A DNA stretch of 64,000 bases, from assembly GCF_050847355.1 (NCBI RefSeq), contig NZ_CP193758.1:1-64000 (forward strand), given 5' to 3'. Positions 7,921 through 16,056 of the stretch are shown in pieces (the stretch's first letter is position 1; every line of letters starts with the position of its first letter). The notes beneath the pieces are model-generated. The model made no database searches. It was not told where the DNA came from and saw only the letters and a list, made by a program, of their open reading frames with translations. Source of the DNA: Limimaricola sp027213785. Lineage in GTDB: Bacteria > Pseudomonadota > Alphaproteobacteria > Rhodobacterales > Rhodobacteraceae. Position numbers and translations under genes: made by a program.

Positions 7921-9263
7921 CCGCCGGTCCAGCGACCGATTGCCAGAAGCCGCAGCCCCGCCACCTGCGCCCCGGCCGCGAAGCCGGAGGCGCCCGCGAC
8001 GCGGGGCAGTCGCAGCGCCGCCGAGGCGCTGCCGGTCTCCTGCATCAGCCCGCCGATATCGCCGGGGGCGAGCCCGGCATAGGCCGACTCGACCCCGGGC
8101 AGCGTCGCGCTGACCTGCGGCGTCGCGGCGAACGGGGCGGGAAAGCTCCAGACATGCTCCAGCCGCTCGGTCGAAACCCGGGCGAAGAGCGCCTCGTCGC
8201 ACCAGGCGATCTGGGTCCCGTCGGCGAACCGCAGATAGCTGCCGCCCGGCGTGGTCCCGGTTTCGAACACCGCGCCGCTCGGCAACCCGTCGCTCAGGCC
8301 CACCGGGCCCAGCAGGTCGGCCTGACCGATCTCCCGGCGCCAGCCCTGCCAGACCCCGCCCGCCCGGGCACGGCGCCAGGCCCGCCCGGTGGCGGTTTCG
8401 CACAGGCGCTGCGCCAGCTCCTGCGGCCCATGCGCCGAGACCGCGAGGATGGCCGGGCCGCTGCTGCCCGCCGGTGCGGCGGGCGCCGGCAGGTCCATCG
8501 CATAGAGCCCCGAGGCGAGGGCGGCATCGGCGTCGCCCACGCGTGGTGCCGCCGTCGCGCCGAGGCCGAAACCGCCCACCGCCACGAGCCGCCCCGGCGC
8601 CGCGTCGAGCGGGTCAGACTGCACCGCCGCGCCGGAGGCGCGCCCGTCGGCCGAGGAGAGCCGCAGCGCGGTGGTCCAGTCCGACCCGTCGGCGCTTGTC
8701 TTGATCGAGAAATCCGCCTCGCCGGCGAGCCCCATCTCGGCCCCGCCCGCAAAACCGGTCTGGAACAGCAGCGACGCGGTGTCCGACGTGCCGGCGCGAT
8801 TGAGCTTCAGCCGGTGCCCCGCGCCATCGTGGTTGAGAAGCGTCGAGGGCGCCGAGACGCTGAGCCGATCATTCGCATCCGCCCCGGCGTTGAGTCCGAG
8901 GCAGGCCGCTTCGAACGGTCGCTCGGCCTGGCTCTCCCAGCCATCCGCGCCGAAGATCAACTCGGTCGCCTCGGCGAGGCAATGGACGCGCCAGCCGGGC
9001 AGGGGGGTCTCGAACAGCCAGGCGCCGCCATCCCAGATCGCGATGCGGCCCGATTGCCCGGCCCAGTCGCCGGTGGCGCCACCGGCCACGACGTGGCGCG
9101 CGCCCGACTCGGGGGCGGATGGCGGCACGCCGCGGTCGCGATCCGCCACGACCGACTGCACCAGCGCGTCGAGGCGCTGGATCGCCTCGTTATGGGTGAC
9201 GTGCTTCTGCGCCTGCCCGGGCTGGATGTAGGGCAGCGACAATATGGCCGAGATCTGGGGCAT
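7917..9263 (-). CDS. DUF2793 (phage-tail-like) protein
   Basis: This 448-residue protein starts MPQISAILSLPYIQPGQAQK, the hallmark of DUF2793. The family is found in Rhodobacteraceae, gene transfer agents and prophages. The first about 110 residues are the conserved domain (HNEAIQRLDALVQ, WLFETPLPGW). The rest is Gly/Ala-rich and beta-strand-rich, as in host-recognition or tail proteins. A late segment (GLLMQETGSASAALRLPRVAG-like, near residue 410) may be a receptor-type fold. It is isolated here: no other phage genes flank it. The start has an ATG at 9263 and no competing upstream start in a good context. Confidence 0.75.
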   Translation of the reverse strand: MPQISAILSLPYIQPGQAQKHVTHNEAIQRLDALVQSVVADRDRGVPPSAPESGARHVVAGGATGDWAGQSGRIAIWDGGAWLFETPLPGWRVHCLAEATELIFGADGWESQAERPFEAACLGLNAGADANDRLSVSAPSTLLNHDGAGHRLKLNRAGTSDTASLLFQTGFAGGAEMGLAGEADFSIKTSADGSDWTTALRLSSADGRASGAAVQSDPLDAAPGRLVAVGGFGLGATAAPRVGDADAALASGLYAMDLPAPAAPAGSSGPAILAVSAHGPQELAQRLCETATGRAWRRARAGGVWQGWRREIGQADLLGPVGLSDGLPSGAVFETGTTPGGSYLRFADGTQIAWCDEALFARVSTERLEHVWSFPAPFAATPQVSATLPGVESAYAGLAPGDIGGLMQETGSASAALRLPRVAGASGFAAGAQVAGLRLLAIGRWTGG

Positions 9264-9502
9264 GGTGTCCTCTTTGCGCGGGGCGTGGCATCGGTGCGAG
9301 CATAGGGGCGGGGTCGCAACGCCCCGTGACCGGAGCGTGCGTTGCGCGGTCGCGCGCCGCCAAGGCGGAACGCCCGATTAGCGGGAACGGGCCGGGCGGC
9401 GCGGGATTGTCCGGTTTCGTTTGAAACTGCTCTGCCGCGCCATGGCTTGGCGTCGCGCGGCGCCTCTCGCTAGAGTGACCCTCGCCATAACGAGAGGACG
9501 AG

Positions 9503-10735
9503 ATGCACGATTTCGCAATCCTGTGGGACTGGGCCGGCTTCGCCGTGCGCTGGCTCCACGTCATCACCGCCATCGCCTGGATCGGCTCGTCCTTCTATTT
9601 CGTGGCGCTCGATCTCGGCCTGAGAAAGGCCCCCGACCTGCCGCCCGGCGCGCATGGCGAGGAATGGCAGGTGCATGGCGGCGGTTTCTACCACATCCGC
9701 AAATATCTCGTGGCGCCCGACGCGATGCCCGAGCATCTGACATGGTTCAAATGGGAGAGCTACGCGACCTGGCTCTCGGGCGCGGCGCTGTTGATGATCG
9801 TCTACTGGGTCGGTGCGGAGCTGTACCTGATCGACCCGTCCCGCGCCGATCTCGCGGTGTGGCAGGCGATCGCGCTCTCGGCGGGCTCGCTGACGATCGG
9901 CTGGCTGGTCTATGACCGGCTGTGCAAGTCGGGGCTGGGCGACCGGCCGACGCTGCTGATGGTGCTGCTGTTCGCGCTGCTCGTCGCGATGAGCTGGGGC
10001 TACAACCAGGTCTTCACCGGCCGCGCGGCGCTTTTGCATCTCGGCGCCTTCACCGCGACGATCATGACCGCGAACGTGTTCCTGATCATCATGCCGAACC
10101 AGCGCGTCGTGGTGGCCGACCTGAAGGCGGGGCGCAAGCCGGATCCGAAATACGGCAAGATCGCCAAGCTGCGCAGCACGCACAACAACTACCTGACCCT
10201 GCCGGTCGTGTTCCTGATGCTGTCGAACCACTACCCGCTGGCCTTCGCCACCGAGTATTCTTGGATCATCGCGTCGCTGGTCTTCCTGATGGGCGTCACG
10301 ATCCGGCACTACTTCAACACCATGCACGCCACCGGAAAGGGGCCGCATTGGACATGGGGCGTCACCGTCATCCTGTTCCTGATCCTCGCCTGGCTCTCGA
10401 CCGCGCCGATGTGGGGCAGCTACGAGGAAGCCGAGGCCCGGCCCATGACCGCCTATGAGCAGCGCTTCGCGGAGGCAGAGGGCTTCCACGAGGCGGAGCA
10501 GATCGTGGTCGGGCGCTGCTCGATGTGCCACGCGCGCGAGCCGGTCTGGGACGGTATCCGCTGGGCCCCCAAGGGGGTGGTTCTGGAGACCCCGCAGGAC
10601 ATCGCCCAGAACGCCCGCGCCATCTACCTGCAGGCCGGGGTCAGCCACGCGATGCCGCCCGCCAACGTCACCGACATCTCCGAGAAGGATCGCCGCACGC
10701 TGATACGCTGGTTCAAGGCGGGGCAGGGGGCTTGA
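9503..10735 (+). CDS. puuD: Membrane urate hydroxylase with C-terminal cytochrome c domain
   Basis: This 410-residue protein matches PuuD, which oxidises urate to 5-hydroxyisourate and passes electrons to the respiratory chain. The N-terminal urate-oxidase domain has about eight membrane spans (residues 10-300), with WLHVITAIAWIGSSFYF at the start and THNNYLTLPVVFLMLSNHYP in the core. The C-terminal cytochrome c domain carries a haem-binding CSMCH motif near residue 338 and an axial-ligand region around SHAMPPANV. AGAGG precedes the ATG. It stands alone; other purine-degradation genes are not in the window. The link to urease is plausible, because ureide breakdown can yield urea, but it is inferred. 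Confidence 0.95.
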   Translation: MHDFAILWDWAGFAVRWLHVITAIAWIGSSFYFVALDLGLRKAPDLPPGAHGEEWQVHGGGFYHIRKYLVAPDAMPEHLTWFKWESYATWLSGAALLMIVYWVGAELYLIDPSRADLAVWQAIALSAGSLTIGWLVYDRLCKSGLGDRPTLLMVLLFALLVAMSWGYNQVFTGRAALLHLGAFTATIMTANVFLIIMPNQRVVVADLKAGRKPDPKYGKIAKLRSTHNNYLTLPVVFLMLSNHYPLAFATEYSWIIASLVFLMGVTIRHYFNTMHATGKGPHWTWGVTVILFLILAWLSTAPMWGSYEEAEARPMTAYEQRFAEAEGFHEAEQIVVGRCSMCHAREPVWDGIRWAPKGVVLETPQDIAQNARAIYLQAGVSHAMPPANVTDISEKDRRTLIRWFKAGQGA

Positions 10736-10754
10736 ACCACGCCGCATATGCTCC

Positions 10755-10778
10755 TATCTAGACAGGTATCTAGACAGG
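10755..10778. promoter_or_regulatory. Tandem 12-bp repeat, candidate operator of the toxin-antitoxin operon
   Basis: TATCTAGACAGG occurs twice in immediate succession (10755-10766 and 10767-10778), ending 10 bp before the antitoxin ATG. The second copy overlaps the Shine-Dalgarno AGGAG. Phd-type antitoxins usually bind repeated sites at their promoters, so this is a good autorepression site. The binding itself is inferred. Confidence 0.55.
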
Positions 10779-10788
10779 AGTGGCGGCC

Positions 10789-11037
10789 ATGTGGAGCCTC
10801 CAGGACGCGAAGAACCGGTTCAGCGCGGTGGTGGATGCGGCCCTCGCCGGCGCCCCGCAGGAGGTGACGCGGCGTGGCAAGCCCGCCGTGGTGGTGCTGT
10901 CGGCCGCCGAATATGCGCGTCTCGTCGCGGCGGCGGGCGCCGAGCGTGGCAGCTTCGCCGAGCACCTTCTCGATTTCCCCGGCATGGAGAACGGTACGGA
11001 GCGGCCGCAGGCGCGGCCACGCGACGTGGCGTTTTGA
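10789..11037 (+). CDS. Phd/YefM-family antitoxin
   Basis: This 82-residue antitoxin would bind and neutralise the PIN-domain toxin encoded directly downstream. The Phd/YefM fold is visible in MWSLQDAKNRFSAVVDAAL, VTRRGKPAVVVLSAAEY and the C-terminal toxin-binding tail with a helix (SFAEHLLDFPG). ATG 10789 is preferred over an upstream GTG because AGGAG is spaced eight bases before it. The stop TGA at 11035-11037 overlaps the toxin start TTG at 11034, which implies translational coupling. A tandem repeat over the ribosome-binding region suggests autoregulation. Confidence 0.9.
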   Translation: MWSLQDAKNRFSAVVDAALAGAPQEVTRRGKPAVVVLSAAEYARLVAAAGAERGSFAEHLLDFPGMENGTERPQARPRDVAF

Positions 11038-11438
11038 TCTATCTTCTCGACACCAACGTGATCTCGGCGGTGCGGCGCTCGGGCCGCGCCCCCGCCGTCG
11101 CGGCGTGGCTTCGGGCGCAGCCGGAAGAAGCGCTGTTCCTCAGCGCCGTGACCTTGGGCGAGATCGAGCGCGGCATCGCCCGGCAGGAGGGCCGCGACCC
11201 GGGCTTCGCCGCCGATCTGCGCGGCTGGCTCGACCGCACGGCGCGGCTGTTCTCCGATCGCATCCTGCCCTTCGGGCCCGAGGAGGCGCGGATCTGGGGT
11301 CGGCTCTCGGCAGGGATCGGCCATGGCGGCGCCGACCTGATGATCGCCGCCACCGCGCTGGCGCACGGGGCGACGGTGGTCACCGGCAACGTCTCGGATT
11401 TCGAGCCGACCGGTGTGGCGATCCTCGACCCGTTCTGA
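11034..11438 (+). CDS. VapC-like PIN-domain toxin ribonuclease
   Basis: This PIN-domain protein of about 134 residues is a probable RNase toxin. Acidic residues of the PIN active site are visible: YLLDTNVIS near the N-terminus, VTLGEIERG around residue 40, GADLMIAATA around residue 100, and VTGNVSDFE before the C-terminus. The reading frame has no ATG in the right place. TTG at 11034, overlapping the antitoxin stop as TTGA, gives the expected N-terminus (LIYLLDTN). The order antitoxin then toxin, with overlap, is typical of type II modules. Confidence 0.9.
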   Translation: MIYLLDTNVISAVRRSGRAPAVAAWLRAQPEEALFLSAVTLGEIERGIARQEGRDPGFAADLRGWLDRTARLFSDRILPFGPEEARIWGRLSAGIGHGGADLMIAATALAHGATVVTGNVSDFEPTGVAILDPF

Positions 11439-11442
11439 CGCC

Positions 11443-12498
11443 TCAGCCCTTGGCGCGGCGCACCATGCCGTAGAGGTCGCGCGTGTCGTCGGGATCGGCG
11501 AGCAGGTCGAGCATCGTGTAATGCCCGGTCCGGTCGAGCTGATCGCGCACGTAGCGCAGCGCCGAGAAATCCTCGGTGGCGAAGCCGACGCTGTCGAACA
11601 GCGTGATCTGGTCGGGCGCGCGCCGGCCCTCGGCCTTGCCGGTGATGACCTGCCACAGCTCGGTCACCGGGTGGTCGGGGTCGAGCTGCTGGATCTCGCC
11701 CTCGATCCTCGTCTGCTCGGGATACTCCACGAAGATGTCCGAGCGCAGCAGGATGTCGCGATGCAGCTCGGTCTTGCCGGGGCAGTCGCCGCCGATGGCG
11801 TTGATGTGCACGCCGCGCCCGACCATGTTGTCGGTCAGGATCGTCGCATACTGCTTGTCGGCGGTGCAGGTGGTGATGATCTCGGCACCCGCTACCGCTT
11901 CTTCGCCGCTGTCGCAGGCGGTGATGTCGAGCCCGCTATCGGCAAGGTTGGCCACCGCCTTCTTCGTCGCCGCCGGGTCGATGTCGTAGATCCGGACCTT
12001 CTCGATGCCGAGCATCTCCTGGAACGCCAGCGCTTGGAACTCGCATTGCGCGCCGGCGCCGATCATGGCGAGGGTCTTCGCCCCCTTGGGCGCGAGGTGC
12101 CGCGCGGCCACGGCCGAGGTGGCGGCGGTCCTGAGCGCGGTCAGCACCGTCATCTCGGACAAAAGGATCGGGTAGCCATTGTCCACCCGCGCCAGCACGC
12201 CGAAGGCGGTGACGGTCTGGAACCCGCGCTTGAGGTTCGAAGGGTGGCCGTTGACGTATTTGAAGCCGTAGGTCTCGCCATCCGAGGTCGGCATCAGCTC
12301 GATCACCCCTTCGGGCGAATGGCTGGCCACGCGCGGCGTCTTGTCGAACAGCTCCCAGCGGCGGAAATCCTCTTCGATGTAATCGGCCAGCTCGGCCATC
12401 ATCCGGCGCGGCCCGATGCTGTTCACCATCTCCATCATTTGGGCCACCGAGACGAAGGGCACCATGGCGAGCTTGGACGGGGCGGGGGCGTCGGTCAT
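11443..12498 (-). CDS. ocd: Ornithine cyclodeaminase
   Basis: This 351-residue protein belongs to the ornithine cyclodeaminase/mu-crystallin family. It would convert L-ornithine to L-proline and ammonia using NAD. The dinucleotide site MIGAGAQCEFQALAF is near residues 145-160, and the family segments EMTVLTALRTAATSA and NAIGGDCPGKTEL are present. Length and motifs fit the Rhodobacterales enzyme rather than the related alanine or strombine-type dehydrogenases. It is divergent from an Lrp/AsnC regulator across a 117-bp intergenic region, a common arrangement in which the regulator senses the amino acid. Confidence 0.92.
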   Translation of the reverse strand: MTDAPAPSKLAMVPFVSVAQMMEMVNSIGPRRMMAELADYIEEDFRRWELFDKTPRVASHSPEGVIELMPTSDGETYGFKYVNGHPSNLKRGFQTVTAFGVLARVDNGYPILLSEMTVLTALRTAATSAVAARHLAPKGAKTLAMIGAGAQCEFQALAFQEMLGIEKVRIYDIDPAATKKAVANLADSGLDITACDSGEEAVAGAEIITTCTADKQYATILTDNMVGRGVHINAIGGDCPGKTELHRDILLRSDIFVEYPEQTRIEGEIQQLDPDHPVTELWQVITGKAEGRRAPDQITLFDSVGFATEDFSALRYVRDQLDRTGHYTMLDLLADPDDTRDLYGMVRRAKG

Positions 12499-12615
12499 CT
12501 GTCACTCCAATGCAGCGGTTATGCCCGATCCTGTAACATTCCTCGGGCGCTGAGGAGGGGGCGGATTGCGCATGACGCGCGGTTCTTCCTACAATCTGTC
12601 AAATCAACCGACGAA

Positions 12616-13053
12616 ATGCGCATGCCCCAACTCGACCAGACCGATCGCCGCCTGCTGGCGCTGCTGCAACAGGACGCCCGCATGCCCGTGGTGGCGATGG
12701 CCAACGAACTGGGCCTGTCGCGCGCCACGGTGAGCGCGCGGATCGAACGCCTGTGCCGCGACGGCGCGATCCGCCGCTTCACGGTCGAGTTGGGCGCGCC
12801 CGATGCCGACGACCTCGTGCGCGCGGTGATGCTGATCGAGCTTCAGGGCCCGCAGGCGCGTGGCGTCGCGGCGCGGCTGCGGCGGATGCGGCAGGTGGCC
12901 GAGCTGCATTCGACCAACGGCGCATGGGATCTCGTCGCGCGGATCGAGGCCGCCTCTCTGGCCGAGTTCGACCGGGTTCTCGGCGACATCCGCGAGATCC
13001 CCGGCGTGCTCAATTCCGAAACCTGCCTGCTGCTGAGCCGGGCCGGCGGCTGA
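12616..13053 (+). CDS. Lrp/AsnC-family transcriptional regulator
   Basis: This 145-residue Lrp-type regulator has an N-terminal helix-turn-helix (LDQTDRRLLALLQQDARMPV, then LGLSRATVSARIERL) and a C-terminal RAM ligand-binding domain (VRAVMLIELQG, STNGAWDLVARIEA, IPGVLNSETCLLL). Its divergence from ocd suggests that it controls ornithine or arginine catabolism in response to the substrate. The start may be ATG 12616 or 12622; neither has a strong Shine-Dalgarno, and the longer form is given. Confidence 0.9.
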   Translation: MRMPQLDQTDRRLLALLQQDARMPVVAMANELGLSRATVSARIERLCRDGAIRRFTVELGAPDADDLVRAVMLIELQGPQARGVAARLRRMRQVAELHSTNGAWDLVARIEAASLAEFDRVLGDIREIPGVLNSETCLLLSRAGG

Positions 13054-13186
13054 ACCGGAGGGCGCCTCGAGCCTCCCCGCCGGCGCCGCTCTCGCGATCG
13101 TGTCGCGCCCCTTGCCAATGCCGCCGCCCTGTCCGAGCATGGCGGCTGCCGCGGGAGGGCGGCGCAAATTCAAGGGAGGAGGCGTG

Positions 13187-14356
13187 ATGGCCGAGGCGCA
13201 GATCGTGGGCTGGGCGCATAGCGTGTTCGGAAAGAGCGAGGCGCCGGACACCGCGGCGCTGATGGCCGAGGTGACGGCACCGGCGCTGGAGCATGCCGGG
13301 ATCGGCGCCGAGGATGTCGACGGCGTCTTCGTCGGCGTCTTCAACAACGGCTTCTCGGACCAGGATTTCCAGGCCTCGCTGGTGGCGATGGGTCATGACG
13401 GGCTGCGATACACGCCGGCGACGCGCTACGAGAACGCCTGCGCCACCGGATCGGCGGCGATCAACGGCGCGATGGATTTTATCGCCTCGGGCCGGGGCCG
13501 GGTCGCCCTCGTCGTCGGGGCCGAGAAGATGACCGCGACGCCGGGGGCGCAGGTGGGCAACATCCTGCTCGGCTGCTCCTACCGCGCGGAGGAGGGCGAC
13601 ACGCCGGGCGGCTTCGCGGGGATCTTCGGGCGCATCGCCCAGAGCTATTTCCAGACATATGGCGACCGCTCCGAGGCGCTGGCCCGGATCGCCGCCAAGA
13701 ACCACGCCAACGGCGTCGAGAATCCCTATGCGCATCTGCGCAAGGATCTGGGTTTCGAGGCCTGCAACGCCGTCACCGACCGCAACCCCTATGTCGCGGC
13801 GCCGCTGCGGCGCACCGACTGCTCGCTGGTCTCCGACGGCGCGGCGGCGCTGGTGCTGGCGGATGCCGAGACCGCGAAGACGATGCGCCGCGCCATCGCG
13901 GTGCGGGCGCGGGCCCATGTGAACGACATCCTCGCGATGAGCCGCCGCGACGTGCTGGCCTTCGAAGGGCCAAAGCGGGCCTGGGCCCGCGCGCTGGAGC
14001 AGGGCGGCGTGACGCTGGACGACCTGTCGCTCGTCGAGACGCATGACTGCTTCACCATCGCCGAGCTTCTGGAATACGAGGCGATGGGTCTCGCAGCACC
14101 CGGGCAGGGGCACCGGGTGATCGAGGAAGGCGTGACCTTGAAGGACGGCCGGTTGCCGGTGAACCCCTCGGGCGGGCTCAAATCCAAGGGCCATCCTATC
14201 GGCGCGACCGGCGTGTCGATGCATGTGATGGCCGCGATGCAGCTGATGGGCGAGGCGGGCGGCATGCAGGTGCCCGACGCCGAACTCGCGGGGGTGTTCA
14301 ACATGGGCGGCGCGGCGGTGACCAGCTACGTCTCGCTGCTCGAACGGGTCGGTTGA
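13187..14356 (+). CDS. Thiolase / acetyl-CoA acetyltransferase (SCP-x type)
   Basis: This 389-residue thiolase-fold enzyme probably makes or cleaves 3-oxoacyl-CoA. The acylated cysteine is in RYENACATGSAA (near residue 86), the second motif is THDCFTIAE (near 287), and the conserved GGLKSKGHPIGATG with its histidine is near 330. Family members are often annotated as acetyl-CoA C-acetyltransferase, but the SCP-x branch has varied substrates, so the true acyl group is uncertain. AAGGGAGGA precedes the ATG at 13187. The downstream minus-strand gene resembles a phasin, which would fit polyhydroxybutyrate metabolism. Confidence 0.85.
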   Translation: MAEAQIVGWAHSVFGKSEAPDTAALMAEVTAPALEHAGIGAEDVDGVFVGVFNNGFSDQDFQASLVAMGHDGLRYTPATRYENACATGSAAINGAMDFIASGRGRVALVVGAEKMTATPGAQVGNILLGCSYRAEEGDTPGGFAGIFGRIAQSYFQTYGDRSEALARIAAKNHANGVENPYAHLRKDLGFEACNAVTDRNPYVAAPLRRTDCSLVSDGAAALVLADAETAKTMRRAIAVRARAHVNDILAMSRRDVLAFEGPKRAWARALEQGGVTLDDLSLVETHDCFTIAELLEYEAMGLAAPGQGHRVIEEGVTLKDGRLPVNPSGGLKSKGHPIGATGVSMHVMAAMQLMGEAGGMQVPDAELAGVFNMGGAAVTSYVSLLERVG

Positions 14357-14404
14357 GCGGCACGGCCCGGGCCCCCGGGCCGCGCCCTTATCCGATGCCC
14401 GGTC

Positions 14405-14848
14405 TCAGACGGGCGTGGCGTGACGGACGGTTCCGGCCCGGCGCGCCATTTCGACCGTGTTGTCGATCATCTCGGTTTCGGCCTCGGTCGCTTCCCGCGC
14501 CAGATGGCTGGCGCAGTTGGTGCAGAGCGTCATCCAGTCCTGCACATCGGCGCGCAGCCTTTCGCCGGCGCCTTCATGCCAGCGCGACATCGCGTCCGAG
14601 ATCCGTGCACCGTCGGCGCCGGCATCCATGATCTCGGTGGCCAACTCGCCCATGGCCTGGGTCATCTTGTGGCGCCGGTCGAACCATGCGTCGAAGAAGG
14701 TCCGGGTTTCCTCAAGCATGCGCGTCTGCGCCATGCGGACATGCTGCATCTGCGGTGTCGCGTAGGGTTCGAGCGCCTTTCGCGTCGTCGATGGGTTTGT
14801 GCCGCGCGCCTCCGCGGTCGCCGTTTTCAGGTGGGGTGTTCGGGTCAT
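14405..14848 (-). CDS. Phasin-like protein
   Basis: This 147-residue, mostly alpha-helical protein has aromatic and Met-rich amphipathic segments (RMLEETRTFFDAWFDRRHKM, MSRWHEGAGERLRADVQDWM). Size and pattern resemble phasins, which coat polyhydroxyalkanoate granules. This is a fold-level resemblance, not a clear match. GGAGGCTGGAG precedes the ATG at 14848; longer versions of the frame run into sequence unlike a protein. A convergent thiolase gene next door makes a PHA-related role reasonable. Confidence 0.6.
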   Translation of the reverse strand: MTRTPHLKTATAEARGTNPSTTRKALEPYATPQMQHVRMAQTRMLEETRTFFDAWFDRRHKMTQAMGELATEIMDAGADGARISDAMSRWHEGAGERLRADVQDWMTLCTNCASHLAREATEAETEMIDNTVEMARRAGTVRHATPV

Positions 14849-15208
14849 CTCCAGCCTCCCGTGCGAGATTGACACGTGCCGACTTTGGCAGGGCGCTCGA
14901 AGTTTATCCACAGCATTGGTGGCGGGGCGCCCACATGGCGGGGAATGGCCGATGCGATCCGCCCGCATCAGGGCGATTGCCCGATTTCGCGGCATTCCGG
15001 CCGAGGAACAGATGCGCCGCTACGAGCCTTGGCGCCGTCGTCTCGAATCGCCGGGACCGGGGCCGGATGGCGGCGACTTGGGGCGCCAAACCCAAGGCCC
15101 TTGATCGCGCGTCGGAAAAACTCGGCGGTTGCAGGACTTGGGCGAAACCTCGCCCGGTATCGGCCCAACCGTGTTAGGATTTGCAGATGTTTCTCCAGGA
15201 GGTGCGAA
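14849..15208. other. 360-bp intergenic region with one perfect DnaA-box-like 9-mer
   Basis: No gene with a believable ribosome-binding site is visible here. TTATCCACA, identical to the consensus DnaA box, lies at 14904-14912. Only one copy was seen and there is no AT-rich neighbour, so an origin is not supported. The right end carries the AGGAGGT ribosome-binding site of the next gene. Confidence 0.4.
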
Positions 15209-15826
15209 ATGGTTATGAAACGACTCTTCACGGTCGCGGCCCTTGCCTGCATGGGAACGGCGGCCATGGCGCAGGATCAGGCGATGAGCTTCTTCGTGAC
15301 CAGTGCCAATCCGGGGCAGGGGGCCGGGCTGGGCGGCCTCGAGGGCGCCGATGCGCATTGCGCCGAGCTTGCCGCCGCGGCCGGGGCCGAGGGTGACTGG
15401 AAGGCCTATCTCTCGACAGATCAGGAGAATGCGCGCGACCGGATCGGCTCGGGCCCCTGGTACAATGCCGACGGCGTCGAGATCGCCGCCGATCTCGAGG
15501 CGCTGCACGGCGATGGCAACGCGATCTCGAAGGAGACCGCGCTCGACGAGATGGGCAATGTCGTGAACGGGCGCGGCGACGACCCGAACCGCCACGACAT
15601 CCTCACCGGCACGATGCCGGATGGGACGGCGGCGGCCGAGACCTGCGAGAACTGGACCAGCAGCGGCGAGGGCTCGGCCATGGTCGGGCATCACGACCGG
15701 ATGGGACTCGATGATTCGGATGCCGCGAAATCGTGGAATTCGTCCCACCCATCGCGGGGCTGCAGCCTCGAAGCGCTGCAGGGTACCGGCGGTGACGGGC
15801 TGTTCTACTGCTTCGCCGCCAATTGA
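15209..15826 (+). CDS. Exported protein of unknown function (endostatin/lectin-like)
   Basis: This 205-residue protein has a signal peptide (MVMKRLFTVAALACMGTAAMA) and a mature part starting QDQAMSFFVTSANPG. Conserved-looking features are four cysteines (DAHCAE, AETCEN, SRGCSL, LFYCFA), WKAYLSTD, DRIGSGPWYNADG, GRGDDPNRHDILTG and HPSRGCS. The pattern resembles uncharacterised exported proteins of proteobacteria with a C-type-lectin/endostatin-like fold. AGGAGGT lies five bases before the ATG, one of the strongest ribosome-binding sites in the window. Function is unknown. Confidence 0.75.
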   Translation: MVMKRLFTVAALACMGTAAMAQDQAMSFFVTSANPGQGAGLGGLEGADAHCAELAAAAGAEGDWKAYLSTDQENARDRIGSGPWYNADGVEIAADLEALHGDGNAISKETALDEMGNVVNGRGDDPNRHDILTGTMPDGTAAAETCENWTSSGEGSAMVGHHDRMGLDDSDAAKSWNSSHPSRGCSLEALQGTGGDGLFYCFAAN

Positions 15827-16056
15827 TCGATTCCGTACGCGATCTGGTCGCGCGCGCCTCGCCGACAGCGCGCGCGGCACCCAAGCCCTCGTAACCTATG
15901 AGTGTTTTCGGAAGTAGGGGGTAGTGCTATCCTAAAGGCGAAGGTAGCGCACCCTTAGGTCATGGGACATGTGCTTTTGTATTGGCCAAATCCCGCGCCA
16001 TTCTTGCCGCAATCGACGCCTCAAGTCAGGTCATACGCACCCTTAAGAGGTTCGAC

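Noticed and set aside
7917..9263. Prophage or gene-transfer-agent remnant
   Set aside because: The DUF2793 gene is alone; no capsid, portal, terminase or other tail genes flank it.
14849..15208. Replication origin
   Set aside because: Only one DnaA-like box, no AT-rich unwinding region and no iterons were seen. The replicase is not in the window.
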